Origin: Paraburkholderia antibiotica
GTDB lineage: Bacteria; Pseudomonadota; Gammaproteobacteria; Burkholderiales; Burkholderiaceae
Assembly (NCBI RefSeq): GCF_012927125.1
Contig: NZ_JABBFZ010000018.1
Coordinates: 62,001-126,000, forward strand
Direction: 5' to 3'
DNA: 64,000 nucleotides
This document shows positions 15,963 to 24,519 of the stretch, in pieces (within the stretch, counting starts at the first letter, position 1; each line of letters opens with the position of its first letter). The notes under the pieces were generated by a model. That model worked only from the letters and a program-made list of their open reading frames with translations. It had not been told where the DNA came from and did no database searches. The position numbers and the translations under genes are program-made.

Positions 15963-16955
15963 ATGAACAAGAAGTTTGCCTCTTCCCGTGTTTCGATGAT
16001 CGTCGCAGCGACGGCACTGGCCTTCGGCACGATGTCGGCACAAGCGCGCGTATTCCGCTGCGCCGACGTGCATGGCGATACCTTCCCGACCAACATGGCC
16101 GTGAAGTTCATGGGCGAGGAAATCAACAAGGCGACCGGTGGCAAGGATTCCGTGAAGGTGTTCGGCAACAGCGCGCTCGGTTCGGAAAACGACACGATCG
16201 ACCAGGTGCGTATCGGCGCGCTCGACATGGCGCGTGCCAACGGCGCGGCGTTCAACGAAATCGTGCCGGAATCGATGATCCCGTCGCTGCCGTTCCTGTT
16301 CCGCGACGTCGACCATTTCCGCAAGGTGATGTACGGCCCGGAAGGCCAGAAGATCCTCGACGCGTTCACCGCGAAGGGCATGGTCGCACTGACGTTCTAT
16401 GAAAGCGGCGCGCGTTCGATGTACGCGAAGAAGGCGATCAAGTCGCCGGCCGACATGAAGGGCCTGAAGGTCCGCGTGCAGCCGTCGGACCTGATGGTCG
16501 ACGAAATCAAGGCCATGGGCGGCACGCCGACCCCGATGCCGTTCTCGGAAGTCTATACGGGCCTGAAGACCGGCCTCGTCGACGGCGCCGAAAACAACCT
16601 GCCGTCGTACGACGAAACCAAGCACTTCGAAGTCGCTCAGGTCTACTCGGAAACGCAGCACTCGATGACGCCGGAAGTGCTGGTGTTCTCGAAGAAGATC
16701 TGGGACACGCTGTCGCCGCAGGAGCAGCAGACCATCAAGAAGGCGGCCGCCGACTCGGTGCCGTACTACCAGAAGCTGTGGACCGCGCGTGAAGCCGACG
16801 CGCAGAAGGCTGTCACGAAGGGTGGCGCTACGATCGTCGCGCCCGCGCAGATCGACCGCGCGGCATTCGTGAAGGTGATGCAGCCGGTGTGGGTGAAGTA
16901 CGAAAAGACCCCGGCGATGAAGCAGATCGTCGACGAAATCCAGGCAATCAAGTAA
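15963..16955 (+). CDS. TRAP transporter substrate-binding protein, DctP family
   Basis: This is a periplasmic 330-residue binding protein. A Sec signal (MNKKF..., hydrophobic core, cleavage after SAQA near residue 30) precedes the DctP fold. Segments GSENDTIDQVRIGALDMARANG, YESGARSMYA and GLKVRVQPSD include the conserved arginine that binds the carboxylate of TRAP ligands. ATG at 15963 has AAGGA at a good distance; a longer frame from 15783 lacks a site. Together with the following DctQ and DctM genes and the shared operators, it most likely binds galacturonate, glucuronate or an aldarate. Confidence 0.9.
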   Translation: MNKKFASSRVSMIVAATALAFGTMSAQARVFRCADVHGDTFPTNMAVKFMGEEINKATGGKDSVKVFGNSALGSENDTIDQVRIGALDMARANGAAFNEIVPESMIPSLPFLFRDVDHFRKVMYGPEGQKILDAFTAKGMVALTFYESGARSMYAKKAIKSPADMKGLKVRVQPSDLMVDEIKAMGGTPTPMPFSEVYTGLKTGLVDGAENNLPSYDETKHFEVAQVYSETQHSMTPEVLVFSKKIWDTLSPQEQQTIKKAAADSVPYYQKLWTAREADAQKAVTKGGATIVAPAQIDRAAFVKVMQPVWVKYEKTPAMKQIVDEIQAIK

Positions 16956-17010
16956 GTCTCGCGTCGTTCCGACGCACTACGTAATTAGCAACGCTTGTAG
17001 CAGCAGTGGC

Positions 17011-17047
17011 GCGGAGGTCTCGCGGGGCAACCCTCGAGGCCTTCCGC
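17011..17047 (+). promoter_or_regulatory. Intercistronic stem-loop between dctP and dctQ
   Basis: GCGGAGGTCTCGCGGGG pairs imperfectly with CCCTCGAGGCCTTCCGC around a CAA loop, inside the 180-bp gap between the binding protein and membrane genes. Such hairpins often protect upstream mRNA so that binding protein exceeds permease; here this is inference. Confidence 0.5.
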
Positions 17048-17135
17048 CGCGCGGTGTCGCGCGCGCGTGACGTCCGTGTTCGAACAGGACTGCTGACTGT
17101 CAGACATTAGGTCGGTCGTAAGCAAGGACAGGGTC

Positions 17136-17645
17136 ATGAGTTTCCTTAAACGCCCAAACGATTTTCTTTTTCGCGTGCTGCTGGTCCTGGCGTCGGTCAG
17201 CCTCGCCGCACTTTGCCTGCTCGTCATCTATAGCGTGGTGATGCGCTACGTATTTGCCGATGCGCCCGACTTCGTCGAGCCCATCGCACTGTTGCTGGTG
17301 ATCCTGATCGCGATGTTCGGCGCCGCGCTGAAGGTCCGCGAAGGCGGCCACATCGGACTCGACTCGCTGGTCAAGAAGCTGCCGCCGAAAGGTCAGGTGG
17401 CGGCGACCGCGATCCAGCACATCTGCCTGATCGCTTTCGCGGTGGCCGTGTTCGTCGGCTGCTGGGAAATGGCGGAGACCACGATGCACGACCGCATTCC
17501 GATCATCGGCGTGCCGGAAGGGCTGCGTTACTGCATCCCGATCGTCGCGAGCGTGTGCATCGCATTGTTCTCGTTCGAACATCTGCTCGACCTGTTCTCC
17601 GGCAAGCGGAAAGAGCAGCCGCTCGAACTCTCCGTCACGGAATAA
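17136..17645 (+). CDS. TRAP transporter small permease, DctQ family
   Basis: This 169-residue inner-membrane protein has four hydrophobic segments at roughly residues 14-36, 48-66, 90-112 and 130-150. The MRYVFADAPDFVEPIALLLVILIAMFGAALKVREGGHI segment, split across helices two and three, is typical of DctQ. It pairs with the large subunit 13 bp downstream to form the sodium-driven importer served by the binding protein upstream. The second gene of the operon. Confidence 0.88.
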   Translation: MSFLKRPNDFLFRVLLVLASVSLAALCLLVIYSVVMRYVFADAPDFVEPIALLLVILIAMFGAALKVREGGHIGLDSLVKKLPPKGQVAATAIQHICLIAFAVAVFVGCWEMAETTMHDRIPIIGVPEGLRYCIPIVASVCIALFSFEHLLDLFSGKRKEQPLELSVTE

Positions 17646-17658
17646 AAGTAGATCCATC

Positions 17659-19011
17659 ATGGAACTTACCCTTCTTACCGTCAGTTTTCTTGTTTTCCTC
17701 TTTCTAGGGGTTCCGGTTTCGTTCGCGTTGGGTCTGTCGTGCGTGCTGACCTACCTGTTCGAAGGTCTGCCGACCGCGACCGCGATGCAGTCGATGATCT
17801 CGGGGATGAACGGCTTCTCGTTCCTCGCGGTGCCGTTCTTCATCTTCTCCGGCGAGCTGATGCTGCACGGCGGTATCGCCGACCGCATCCTGCGTTTCGC
17901 GCAGTCGACGGTCGGTCACTTCCGCGGCGGCCTCGGGATGGCCAACGTGGTCGCCTGTACGCTGTTCGGCGGCGTATCGGGTTCGCCGACCGCCGACACC
18001 TCGGCGATGGGCGGCGTGGTGATCCCGCTGATGAAGCGCGAAGGCTATAGCGCGGCTTACGCGGTCAACGTGACGACCCACTCGTCGCTGGCTGGCGCGC
18101 TGATGCCGACCTCGACCAACATGATCATCTACGCGTTCGCGGCGCAAGGCGTGAGCGGCGTGCTGCACGGCCAGCAGATGACCGGCGTGTCGATCGGCGA
18201 TCTGCTGTTCTCGGGGCTGCTGCCGGTGCTGTGGGTGATGGGCCTCGTGCTCGCCGCCGCTTACTGGCAGGCCGTCAAGTTCGGCTATCCGCGCCGTGCC
18301 GACGGTTCGACCGGGCTGCAGCGCTTCCCGGGCTGGATGGCGGTGCTGCGCACCTTCATCGGCGCGGTGCCGGGCCTGATGGTGATCGCGATCATTCTGT
18401 TCTGCGTGGCGCGGGGGATTGCCACGGCGACCGAAGCGGCCGCGATCGCGGTCGGCTATTCACTGATCCTGACCATCGTCGTGTATCGCTCGCTGTCGCT
18501 CGCCAAGCTCGGCCATGCGCTCGGCAAGGCGGCCAAGACCACCGGCGTGGTGCTGCTGCTGATCGGCGTGTCGAACATGCTGCGCTTCCAGATGGCGTAT
18601 CTGGAGATTCCGGACGCGATCGAACGCATGCTCGACGGCGCGACGTCGCTGCCGTGGCTGATGCTGCTGTACATCAACGTGATTCAGGTTTTCCTCGGCA
18701 CGTTCGTCGATATGGCCGCGCACATCCTGATCACGACGCCGCTGTTCCTGCCGATGGCGATGCATAACGGCGTGGGCCCGGTCCAGTTCGGCATCATGAT
18801 TCTGCTGAACTGCGCGCTCGGTCTCGTGCATCCGCCGATCGGTTCGGTGCAGTTCATTGGTTGTGCAATCGGCAATGTGTCGATTGGTGAAACTACCAAG
18901 GTGGCGTGGCCGTATTACCTGGCTATCTTCAGCGCCATCAATATCGTCACGTACGTGCCGTGGTTCTCGACGTGGTTGCCAAGCGTGATCAACGGGCACC
19001 CGGTGTTCTAA
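17659..19011 (+). CDS. TRAP transporter large permease, DctM family
   Basis: This 450-residue inner-membrane protein has about 12 hydrophobic segments. It starts with MELTLLTVSFLVFLFLGVPVSFALG and contains FFIFSGELMLHGGIADRIL, CTLFGGVSGSPTADTSAMGG and NMIIYAFAAQGVSG, the DctM hallmarks, including the GSPTADTSA segment around the sodium/ligand sites. It translocates the sugar acid delivered by the DctP protein. It is third in the operon; a porin gene follows after 76 bp and may be partly co-expressed. Confidence 0.9.
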   Translation: MELTLLTVSFLVFLFLGVPVSFALGLSCVLTYLFEGLPTATAMQSMISGMNGFSFLAVPFFIFSGELMLHGGIADRILRFAQSTVGHFRGGLGMANVVACTLFGGVSGSPTADTSAMGGVVIPLMKREGYSAAYAVNVTTHSSLAGALMPTSTNMIIYAFAAQGVSGVLHGQQMTGVSIGDLLFSGLLPVLWVMGLVLAAAYWQAVKFGYPRRADGSTGLQRFPGWMAVLRTFIGAVPGLMVIAIILFCVARGIATATEAAAIAVGYSLILTIVVYRSLSLAKLGHALGKAAKTTGVVLLLIGVSNMLRFQMAYLEIPDAIERMLDGATSLPWLMLLYINVIQVFLGTFVDMAAHILITTPLFLPMAMHNGVGPVQFGIMILLNCALGLVHPPIGSVQFIGCAIGNVSIGETTKVAWPYYLAIFSAINIVTYVPWFSTWLPSVINGHPVF

Positions 19012-19087
19012 GCAGATACTTGATATTTCCATACTCAGCGGCGCTTGGTCCGGCCGCATAAATATAGTTTTTAACAGAGGAGTAAAA

Positions 19088-20314
19088 ATGAAAAAGACTC
19101 TCGTCGCCGCAGCTGTGGGGTTGGTCGCCCTGGGCGCGCATGCTCAAAGCAGCGTCACGCTGTACGGTATCGTCGATACGGGTTTCGGCTGGCAGAACAG
19201 CTCCACGTCGCTGAGCGCGGTCGGTTCGGCCAAGCCGTCGGCAGGTGGCCGCTCGGTCGTGAAGATGATCAACGGTATCTGGGCTGGTAGCCGTTTCGGC
19301 CTGAAGGGTTCGGAAGATCTGGGTGGCGGCACCAAGGCCATCTTCACGTTGGAAGAGGGCTTTAACAGCGCAACCGGCGCGGAAAGCACGTCGGGCCTGA
19401 TGTTCAGCCGCCAGGCATGGGTCGGTATGACGAATGCGCAATTCGGTACGCTGACGGCTGGTCGCCAGTACACGTCGTACTACACGCTGCTCTCCCCGTA
19501 CAGCCCGACCACGTGGCTGACCGGCGCTTACGGCGCGCACCCGGGCGATATCGACTCGCTGGACACGCTGTACCGCGCGAACAACTCGCTGGTCTATACG
19601 TCGCCGAACTTCGCGGGCCTGACGGTCAGCGGTTCGTACTCGCTGGGCGGTAACGCAGGCAGCTTCGCGGCAGGCCAGGTGTGGAGCGTCGCGGCACAGT
19701 ACCTGAACGGCCCGGTCGGCATCGCCGCCGGTATCCAGCGCATCGACAACGCAGGTATCGCGACGGTTACTCCGCCGGCCGTGAACTGGAATTCGGCGAT
19801 GTCGAACAACGGCGCCGAACCGGCCGTCTCGGCAATCAACAATGGCTTCCAGACCGCAGCGAAGCAGCAGCGTATCGCTGTGACGGGCGGCTACGCGTTC
19901 AACTCGCAGTGGGACGTGTCGGCTTCGTACTCGAACGTTCAATACGCTCCGGGTTCGAGCTCGTTCTTCCACAACACGCAGATCTGGAACACCGGCGGCG
20001 CAGTGCTGCACTTCAAGCCGATCTCGGTGCTGGACCTGGCCGCTGGCTATAGCTACACCCGTGCAACGCAAGCGAACGGCATCACGAGCGCGGCGACGTA
20101 CAACCAGTTCAACCTGTCGCAGTACTACACGCTGTCCAAGCGCACCGGTCTGTACGCGCTGGAAGCGTACCAGCGTGCTAGCGGCAAGACGCTGGCAGGC
20201 GACGGTCACACCATCATCGACGCAACCGCAAGCATCGGCGACGCTCAGAACGGTTCGCCGTCGTCGTCGCGCAGCCAGGTCGCTGTCGGCGTGGGCATGA
20301 TCCACAAGTTCTAA
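19088..20314 (+). CDS. Outer-membrane general porin (Gram-negative porin family)
   Basis: This 408-residue precursor has a signal peptide (MKKTLVAAAVGLVALGAHA, cut before QSSVTLYG). The mature start SSVTLYGIVDTGFGWQ, the GSRFGLKGSEDLGGGTKAIFTLEEGF stretch and the terminal phenylalanine (..GVGMIHKF) are classic for 16-stranded Burkholderiales trimeric porins. Codon usage is of the highly expressed kind. AGGAG precedes the start. Its place directly after the TRAP genes suggests that it supplies the outer-membrane entry step for sugar acids, but the general porin family gives no specificity. Confidence 0.92.
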   Translation: MKKTLVAAAVGLVALGAHAQSSVTLYGIVDTGFGWQNSSTSLSAVGSAKPSAGGRSVVKMINGIWAGSRFGLKGSEDLGGGTKAIFTLEEGFNSATGAESTSGLMFSRQAWVGMTNAQFGTLTAGRQYTSYYTLLSPYSPTTWLTGAYGAHPGDIDSLDTLYRANNSLVYTSPNFAGLTVSGSYSLGGNAGSFAAGQVWSVAAQYLNGPVGIAAGIQRIDNAGIATVTPPAVNWNSAMSNNGAEPAVSAINNGFQTAAKQQRIAVTGGYAFNSQWDVSASYSNVQYAPGSSSFFHNTQIWNTGGAVLHFKPISVLDLAAGYSYTRATQANGITSAATYNQFNLSQYYTLSKRTGLYALEAYQRASGKTLAGDGHTIIDATASIGDAQNGSPSSSRSQVAVGVGMIHKF

Positions 20315-20330
20315 ATAGTTACTGAAAAAC

Positions 20331-20356
20331 GTGGCGACGTGTTGTTTTGTCGCCAC
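20331..20356 (+). terminator. First stem-loop after the porin gene
   Basis: Perfect 8-bp stem GTGGCGAC / GTCGCCAC with a 10-base loop. The T-tract comes only after nine more bases, so it may act in tandem with the next hairpin. Confidence 0.5.
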
Positions 20357-20391
20357 AACAACACGATTTTTTCGGGTTGTCAGTGATGCAG

Positions 20392-20422
20392 GCTGCGCAT
20401 GAAAATGCGCAGCTTTTTTTTT
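20392..20422 (+). terminator. Rho-independent terminator after the porin gene
   Basis: Perfect 9-bp stem (GCTGCGCAT / ATGCGCAGC) with a four-base loop followed by nine T residues. Confidence 0.92.
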
Positions 20423-20540
20423 CGTCTGCGGATTGTTTGTGCGGCTCGCGGGTTGGTTTCGGCAGTGCGGTGTGGGCTCGTTTCGACGCGACGTCAGCGC
20501 AATCCGGCCGACGCCGCTTCAGGCGAATTCCCGCGGGCGC

Positions 20541-20726
20541 TCAGGCGTCCGACCACAAACGGCCACCCGTTGCCCAGTTTTCGCGCTTCACGTCGGTCAG
20601 GATGATGTCGACGGAATTGGGTTCGACGCCGAGCGATTCGCAGGTCGCCTGGGTGATCGCTTCGACGAACTGGCGTTTCTGTTCCAGCGTGCGGCCTTCG
20701 AAGAGTTCGATATGAAACGTGGGCAT
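20541..20726 (-). CDS. 4-oxalocrotonate tautomerase family protein
   Basis: This 61-residue small tautomerase begins MPTFHIELFEGRTLEQKRQF. After removal of Met the N-terminal proline is the catalytic base of the family, and EGRT..QK is the usual first helix. Length matches 4-OT subunits (about 62), which form hexamers in the cytoplasm. It lies 107 bp downstream of the class II aldolase on the same strand. The physiological keto-acid substrate cannot be read from the sequence. Confidence 0.85.
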   Translation of the reverse strand: MPTFHIELFEGRTLEQKRQFVEAITQATCESLGVEPNSVDIILTDVKRENWATGGRLWSDA

Positions 20727-20796
20727 GGGATGGCTCCGTGAGGTTGACGATCGAGGGTGGAGAAGCGGTATCGAATTGAGCGAACGGGGTGCGGAC

Positions 20797-20810
20797 TAAC
20801 TCGTCAGTTA
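20797..20810. promoter_or_regulatory. Small inverted repeat upstream of the tautomerase gene
   Basis: TAACTCGTCAGTTA is a 5+4+5 inverted repeat about 70 bases before the tautomerase start, in the gap after the aldolase gene. It could be an operator; nothing else supports this. Confidence 0.3.
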
Positions 20811-20833
20811 ATTCATGCCGCCGTGGCGATGGA

Positions 20834-21610
20834 CTAGTCGCGATAAGCGAGGTCGAGGCGGTCGAGCTTGCGCAGCAGCGCGGGCCATTCGAGCGTGCCT
20901 TCGATTGCGCCGCCGTCGTAGAGCTGTTCGGCGGTGCGCGCGGCGATCGCGTCGGGCGGCACCACCAGCGGCGCGCCGCAGGCTTGCGCCTGGATCTGGA
21001 TTTCGCAGGCTTTCAGCAGCGTCGCCATCAGCACATAGGCCTCGGCGACCGTGCGCCCGAGTGTCAGCGTGCCGTGATTGCGCAGCAGCATCGCCGGTTT
21101 GTCGGCGAGATGGGCGACCAGACGCTCGCCTTCGGCGGGCGTGAACGCGAGACCTTCGTAGTCGTGATACGCGAGCTGGCCGTGAAAGCGCAGTGCGTGC
21201 TGAGAGGCCGGCAGCAGTCCGGCCGGCTGCGCGGACACGGCGACGCCCGCGGTGTTATGCAGGTGCATCACACAGAACGCGTCGGCGCGCGCCGCATGCA
21301 CGGCCGCGTGCAGCGCGAAGCCGGTCGCATTCACCGGATAGTCGCTGGCGCCGACGATATTGCCGGCGATATCGATCTTGACGAGATTCGACGCGCACAC
21401 CTCGTCGAAGGCGAGGCCGAACGGATTGATCAGGAAGTGGCCGGGTTCGCCGGGCACGCTCGCTGAAATATGCGTGTAGATCAGATCGTCCCAACCGTTG
21501 AGTGCGGCGAGTCGATAGGCGGCGGCAAGATCGATGCGAGTGAGCCGCTCGGCTTCCGATAGCGGCCCGGTCCCGGCGATACGACCGGCGGGTAAATGAA
21601 CAAACGACAT
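20834..21610 (-). CDS. Class II aldolase/adducin family protein
   Basis: This cytoplasmic protein of 258 residues has the class II aldolase fold. YTHISASVPGEPGHFLINPFGLAFDEV near residue 45 and the metal-ligand histidines in VMHLHNTAGVAVS and LLRNHGTLTLG are present. Members cleave or decarboxylate sugar-phosphate and sugar-acid substrates, but the family also contains adducin-like proteins of unknown activity. AGGAGACACA precedes the ATG at 21610. Immediately upstream are three hairpin-forming 49-bp repeats. The downstream tautomerase suggests a keto-acid pathway, unproven. Confidence 0.82.
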   Translation of the reverse strand: MSFVHLPAGRIAGTGPLSEAERLTRIDLAAAYRLAALNGWDDLIYTHISASVPGEPGHFLINPFGLAFDEVCASNLVKIDIAGNIVGASDYPVNATGFALHAAVHAARADAFCVMHLHNTAGVAVSAQPAGLLPASQHALRFHGQLAYHDYEGLAFTPAEGERLVAHLADKPAMLLRNHGTLTLGRTVAEAYVLMATLLKACEIQIQAQACGAPLVVPPDAIAARTAEQLYDGGAIEGTLEWPALLRKLDRLDLAYRD

Positions 21611-21620
21611 TGTGTCTCCT

Positions 21621-21767
21621 GTCGACCCGAGTTAGCGCTTCAGCGCTTACTCGGGTCCCATGCAAAGCGGTCGACCCGAGTTAGCGCTTCAGCGCTTACT
21701 CGGGTCCCATGCAAAGCGGCCGACCCGAGTTAGCGCCTGATCGCTTACTCCGGTCCCACATAAGGCT
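21621..21767. repeat. Three tandem 49-bp repeats, each forming a hairpin
   Basis: Copies begin at 21621, 21670 and 21719. The first two are identical; the third has several changes. Each contains CCCGAGTTAGCGC facing GCGCTTACTCGGG across a four-base loop, a 13-bp stem with one mismatch (several changes in copy three). The block fills the gap between the urea-transporter stop and the aldolase ribosome site on the minus strand. Confidence 0.92.
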
Positions 21768-21779
21768 CAAGGCTCTTAC

Positions 21780-22805
21780 TCATTCCCACGCCTTGCGCGC
21801 GGTGTGTGCGAGCCGACCAGAGATGCTACCGCACAATGCCGATGAGAGAAGCGATGCAACATGCCTCGATGCTACGTGATCGTCCACCACGCGAACCTGA
21901 ATAATTCCCGCCTGCCGCCCATGCCTTGGCCCACATGAGAGACGGCGCCTGATCAGTTGCATAGCCCACGTCGCAAGCACGAACGGCGCGCTCATCGTCG
22001 GCCAACCGACGTGCGCTGCGCCCGCCTGCAAAGCCGCTGCGAGCGTAACGCCAGCGAGCATCGTTGCCCAGCCGGCATCGGCCAGCGCGAGCGCGGTGAG
22101 CGCGCCATTGAAGCCGCACAGACCGGCGGCGAACGAATCGATGCCCGCGCCAAGCGATAGAAGCACGGCGCTCGCAAGCGTCCCGCCGATCAGCGCGCAC
22201 CACGCGGGCCTGCGCGCCGCGACAACAATTCCCAGCAACACGATCGCGCCCGCCGGTGCCCCCGACGCGAAGCCGGTTTGCGCGATGCCTGCGAGCGTGC
22301 CACCGATGAACTGCATCGCATCGAGCGGCTGAGCGGGCAGCGCACTAGCCTGTCCGGCATGAACGCCGGCCAACGGCAGCCACAACCACGTCACGATCAG
22401 GCACGGGCTCGAATAACAGCCGAGCCCATGCTTTCGCAGCCAGCGCGACCACGGTGGCTGAAGCCACGCGGTCGCGGTCGCGGCCAGCAGCGCGACGGCC
22501 GCCGCGGTCGCCGGGTCGTCGATGAAACTGAACGCGGCAAGGCCCGCGAGCGCGCCGTTGAAGCCGTGCAGGCCGGCACGCGTGTCGGCATCGGCGGCGC
22601 CTGCGAGCGTTGCGTTCACGTTGGCCGCCAGCGCGCCGAGCAGTGCCGCGCATGCGAGACGCGGTCCGCTCAGTAGCCATGCAGCGACGAAACATGCGCC
22701 GCTGAAAGCGTTCGCTTGCAGCACGATCTGGCCGAAGCTGCGCAGCAGCATGCGTAACGGGGCGCTGGGCGAGGCGGCAAGGGCGTCGGTTGCGGCGGCG
22801 TGCAT
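21780..22805 (-). CDS. Urea transporter (UT/SLC14 family)
   Basis: This 341-residue inner-membrane protein has about ten hydrophobic segments arranged as an internal duplication. The repeated motifs GLHGFNGALAG (near residue 78) and GLCGFNGALTA (near residue 228) are the selectivity-filter repeats of bacterial urea transporters (PF03253), which pass urea by facilitated diffusion. Start is uncertain: ATG 22805 gives the family length, while ATG 22844 has a GGCGGGACT sequence ahead. The last 50 residues (from RRRLSCGPRHGRQ) are hydrophilic and not typical, perhaps a read-through extension. No urease genes are nearby. Confidence 0.82.
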   Translation of the reverse strand: MHAAATDALAASPSAPLRMLLRSFGQIVLQANAFSGACFVAAWLLSGPRLACAALLGALAANVNATLAGAADADTRAGLHGFNGALAGLAAFSFIDDPATAAAVALLAATATAWLQPPWSRWLRKHGLGCYSSPCLIVTWLWLPLAGVHAGQASALPAQPLDAMQFIGGTLAGIAQTGFASGAPAGAIVLLGIVVAARRPAWCALIGGTLASAVLLSLGAGIDSFAAGLCGFNGALTALALADAGWATMLAGVTLAAALQAGAAHVGWPTMSAPFVLATWAMQLIRRRLSCGPRHGRQAGIIQVRVVDDHVASRHVASLLSSALCGSISGRLAHTARKAWE

Positions 22806-22996
22806 CGGCGGAAGGTTGGGCGGATTGCGGCAAACCGCGAGCATAGTCCCGCCAGACCTTGCGAGGCATCGTCGCGCGGTGATAGTGGCTATTTGTCGTC
22901 GTCGCGCGCCTGGTGCGGCAGTGTCTGCCGCGTCCGCTTTCGCGCTACGATGAAAACCCGGCGCGCGCCGCTGCGCCGTTTCGCGAGGAGACGTCG

Positions 22997-23551
22997 ATGC
23001 GTGAACTACGGTGGGCTTCAGAAGAGGGCGATGGCATCGAGCATCTGGTGTTCGATGCGCGCGACGATGGCTTCGCCGTCGAGAGCGTGGTGGTCGGGCA
23101 GCGTTACGGCAAGTCGTACGGGCTGCATTACGCGGTGCGCTGCGATACGCAATGGCGCACACGTTACGCACGCCTGAAGATCGTCGGCGGTGGCGAGCTG
23201 GAACTGCACGGCGATGGCGAAGGCCGTTGGCACGACGGGCACGGCCTCGCGCTGAGCGCGATCGAGGGCTGCATCGACATCGATATCGCCGCGACGCCGT
23301 TCACCAACACGTTGCCGATTCGTCGCCTGCAACTGGCCGAAGGCGAGCGTCGGCCGCTGGCGGTCGCGTATATCTCGACACCGGATCTGCAGGTCACGCG
23401 AGTCGAGCAGGCGTACAGCTGCATCGATCTGAATCGCGAATACCGCTACGAGGGGATTTTTCGCAACTTCGTCGCCAATCTGCCAGTGGACGGCGACGGT
23501 CTCGTTATCGACTATCCGACGTTGTTCGGACGTTTGCCGCGCGTGCGTTGA
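22997..23551 (+). CDS. Putative glycolipid-binding domain protein (PF06475)
   Basis: This 184-residue protein matches the DUF1089 'putative glycolipid-binding' family across its length: RELRWASEEGDGIEHLVFD at the start, YAVRCDTQWRTR in the middle and the terminal SCIDLNREYRYEGIFRNFV..DYPTLFGRL. There is no signal peptide, so it is probably cytoplasmic. Biochemical function is unknown to me. ATG 22997 has GAGGAG seven bases upstream. Its end overlaps the end of the convergent alpha/beta hydrolase by about 40 bases. Confidence 0.85.
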   Translation: MRELRWASEEGDGIEHLVFDARDDGFAVESVVVGQRYGKSYGLHYAVRCDTQWRTRYARLKIVGGGELELHGDGEGRWHDGHGLALSAIEGCIDIDIAATPFTNTLPIRRLQLAEGERRPLAVAYISTPDLQVTRVEQAYSCIDLNREYRYEGIFRNFVANLPVDGDGLVIDYPTLFGRLPRVR

Positions 23552-24519
23552 GCGTCGTCGTGGTCGTCGTTGGCGGCGGCGTCGCGATGTGCGTCGACGA
23601 AGCGCGCGATGTTCGTTGCGATCCGCTCGGGGTCGCGCAGCACGACCCAATGGCCGGCGTCGATTTCGATGCGCTCGTACGCGCCGAGCCAGCCTTCGAG
23701 CCCGAGCGATAACGCCGGTCCCACATAGCGATCGCGCAGCGGCACGATGAACTGCACCGGCACATGCGCATGACGCGCGCGCGGCCGCAGCAGCTTGTCG
23801 ATGAAATTCGCGCGATACAGATTGAGTCCGTTCAGCGCATTGCGTTTCTGCGCGGGATCATGCTCCGGGCGCACGCGTTCGGTCACGCGCAACCATAGCG
23901 GCCACATCCGTGCGCCGCCCGCGCGCCACACGAGCTCGGGCAGCCACGGTAGATGAAAGAAGACGATGTACCAGGACTTCAGCGCCTGCCGCACGCCGCT
24001 GCCGAATGGACGTTTGGCGGGACGTTCGGCCGGACGTTCGGCACGCGTAGCTCGCGGCGTTTGCCGGTCCTGATCCGGCGCAGCCGCTGCCGCATCACCG
24101 CGCACACCGAGCGACGCATGATCGAGGCACGGCCCCGAAATCGACGTGTACGACAGGATGCGACCGTTGAACGCCGGATCGGTGACCGCTTCCCAGCTTT
24201 GAATCGAACCCCAGTCGTGACCGACGAGATGAAACGGCCGCGCGCCGCAAGTCGCATCGGCGACCGCGGCGAGATCGGCGGCGAGGCGTTCGAGCCGGTA
24301 CGCACCGCGCGTGGCCGGCGCACCGGATGCACCCGCGCCGCGTACGTCGTAGGTAATCACGCGATAGCGCGTATCGAGCTGCGCGCGCAGCGGTTCCCAT
24401 ACCGCCGCCGAATCGGGGTAGCCGTGTACGAGCACGATCGGCGTCGCGTCGCGCGGTCCGCTGACGTAGGCCGCGAGGCGCACGTCGCCGGCATCGACCG
24501 ACAGCGTCTCGCGTATCAC
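23512..24519 (-). CDS. Alpha/beta hydrolase, EphD-like (Asp nucleophile)
   Basis: This 335-residue hydrolase begins VIRETLSVDAGDVRLAAYV. It has the oxyanion region LVHGYPDSAAVW, VITYDVRGAGASG, the nucleophile elbow VGHDWGS (Asp, as in epoxide hydrolases) and the terminal IDAGHWVVL with the catalytic His. It resembles the N-terminal half of mycobacterial EphD. The GTG start at 24519 overlaps the preceding stop codon (GTGA), so it is translationally coupled to the PF10118 gene. An Ala/Arg/Pro-rich insert (about residues 135-160) is unusual. Epoxide or ester hydrolysis is inferred; the substrate is unknown. Confidence 0.82.
   Translation of the reverse strand: MIRETLSVDAGDVRLAAYVSGPRDATPIVLVHGYPDSAAVWEPLRAQLDTRYRVITYDVRGAGASGAPATRGAYRLERLAADLAAVADATCGARPFHLVGHDWGSIQSWEAVTDPAFNGRILSYTSISGPCLDHASLGVRGDAAAAAPDQDRQTPRATRAERPAERPAKRPFGSGVRQALKSWYIVFFHLPWLPELVWRAGGARMWPLWLRVTERVRPEHDPAQKRNALNGLNLYRANFIDKLLRPRARHAHVPVQFIVPLRDRYVGPALSLGLEGWLGAYERIEIDAGHWVVLRDPERIATNIARFVDAHRDAAANDDHDDAQRTRGKRPNNVG

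Noticed and set aside
21621..21767. Three hairpin repeats as a CRISPR or riboswitch
   Set aside because: No variable spacers and no known riboswitch fold; treated as a tandem hairpin repeat only.
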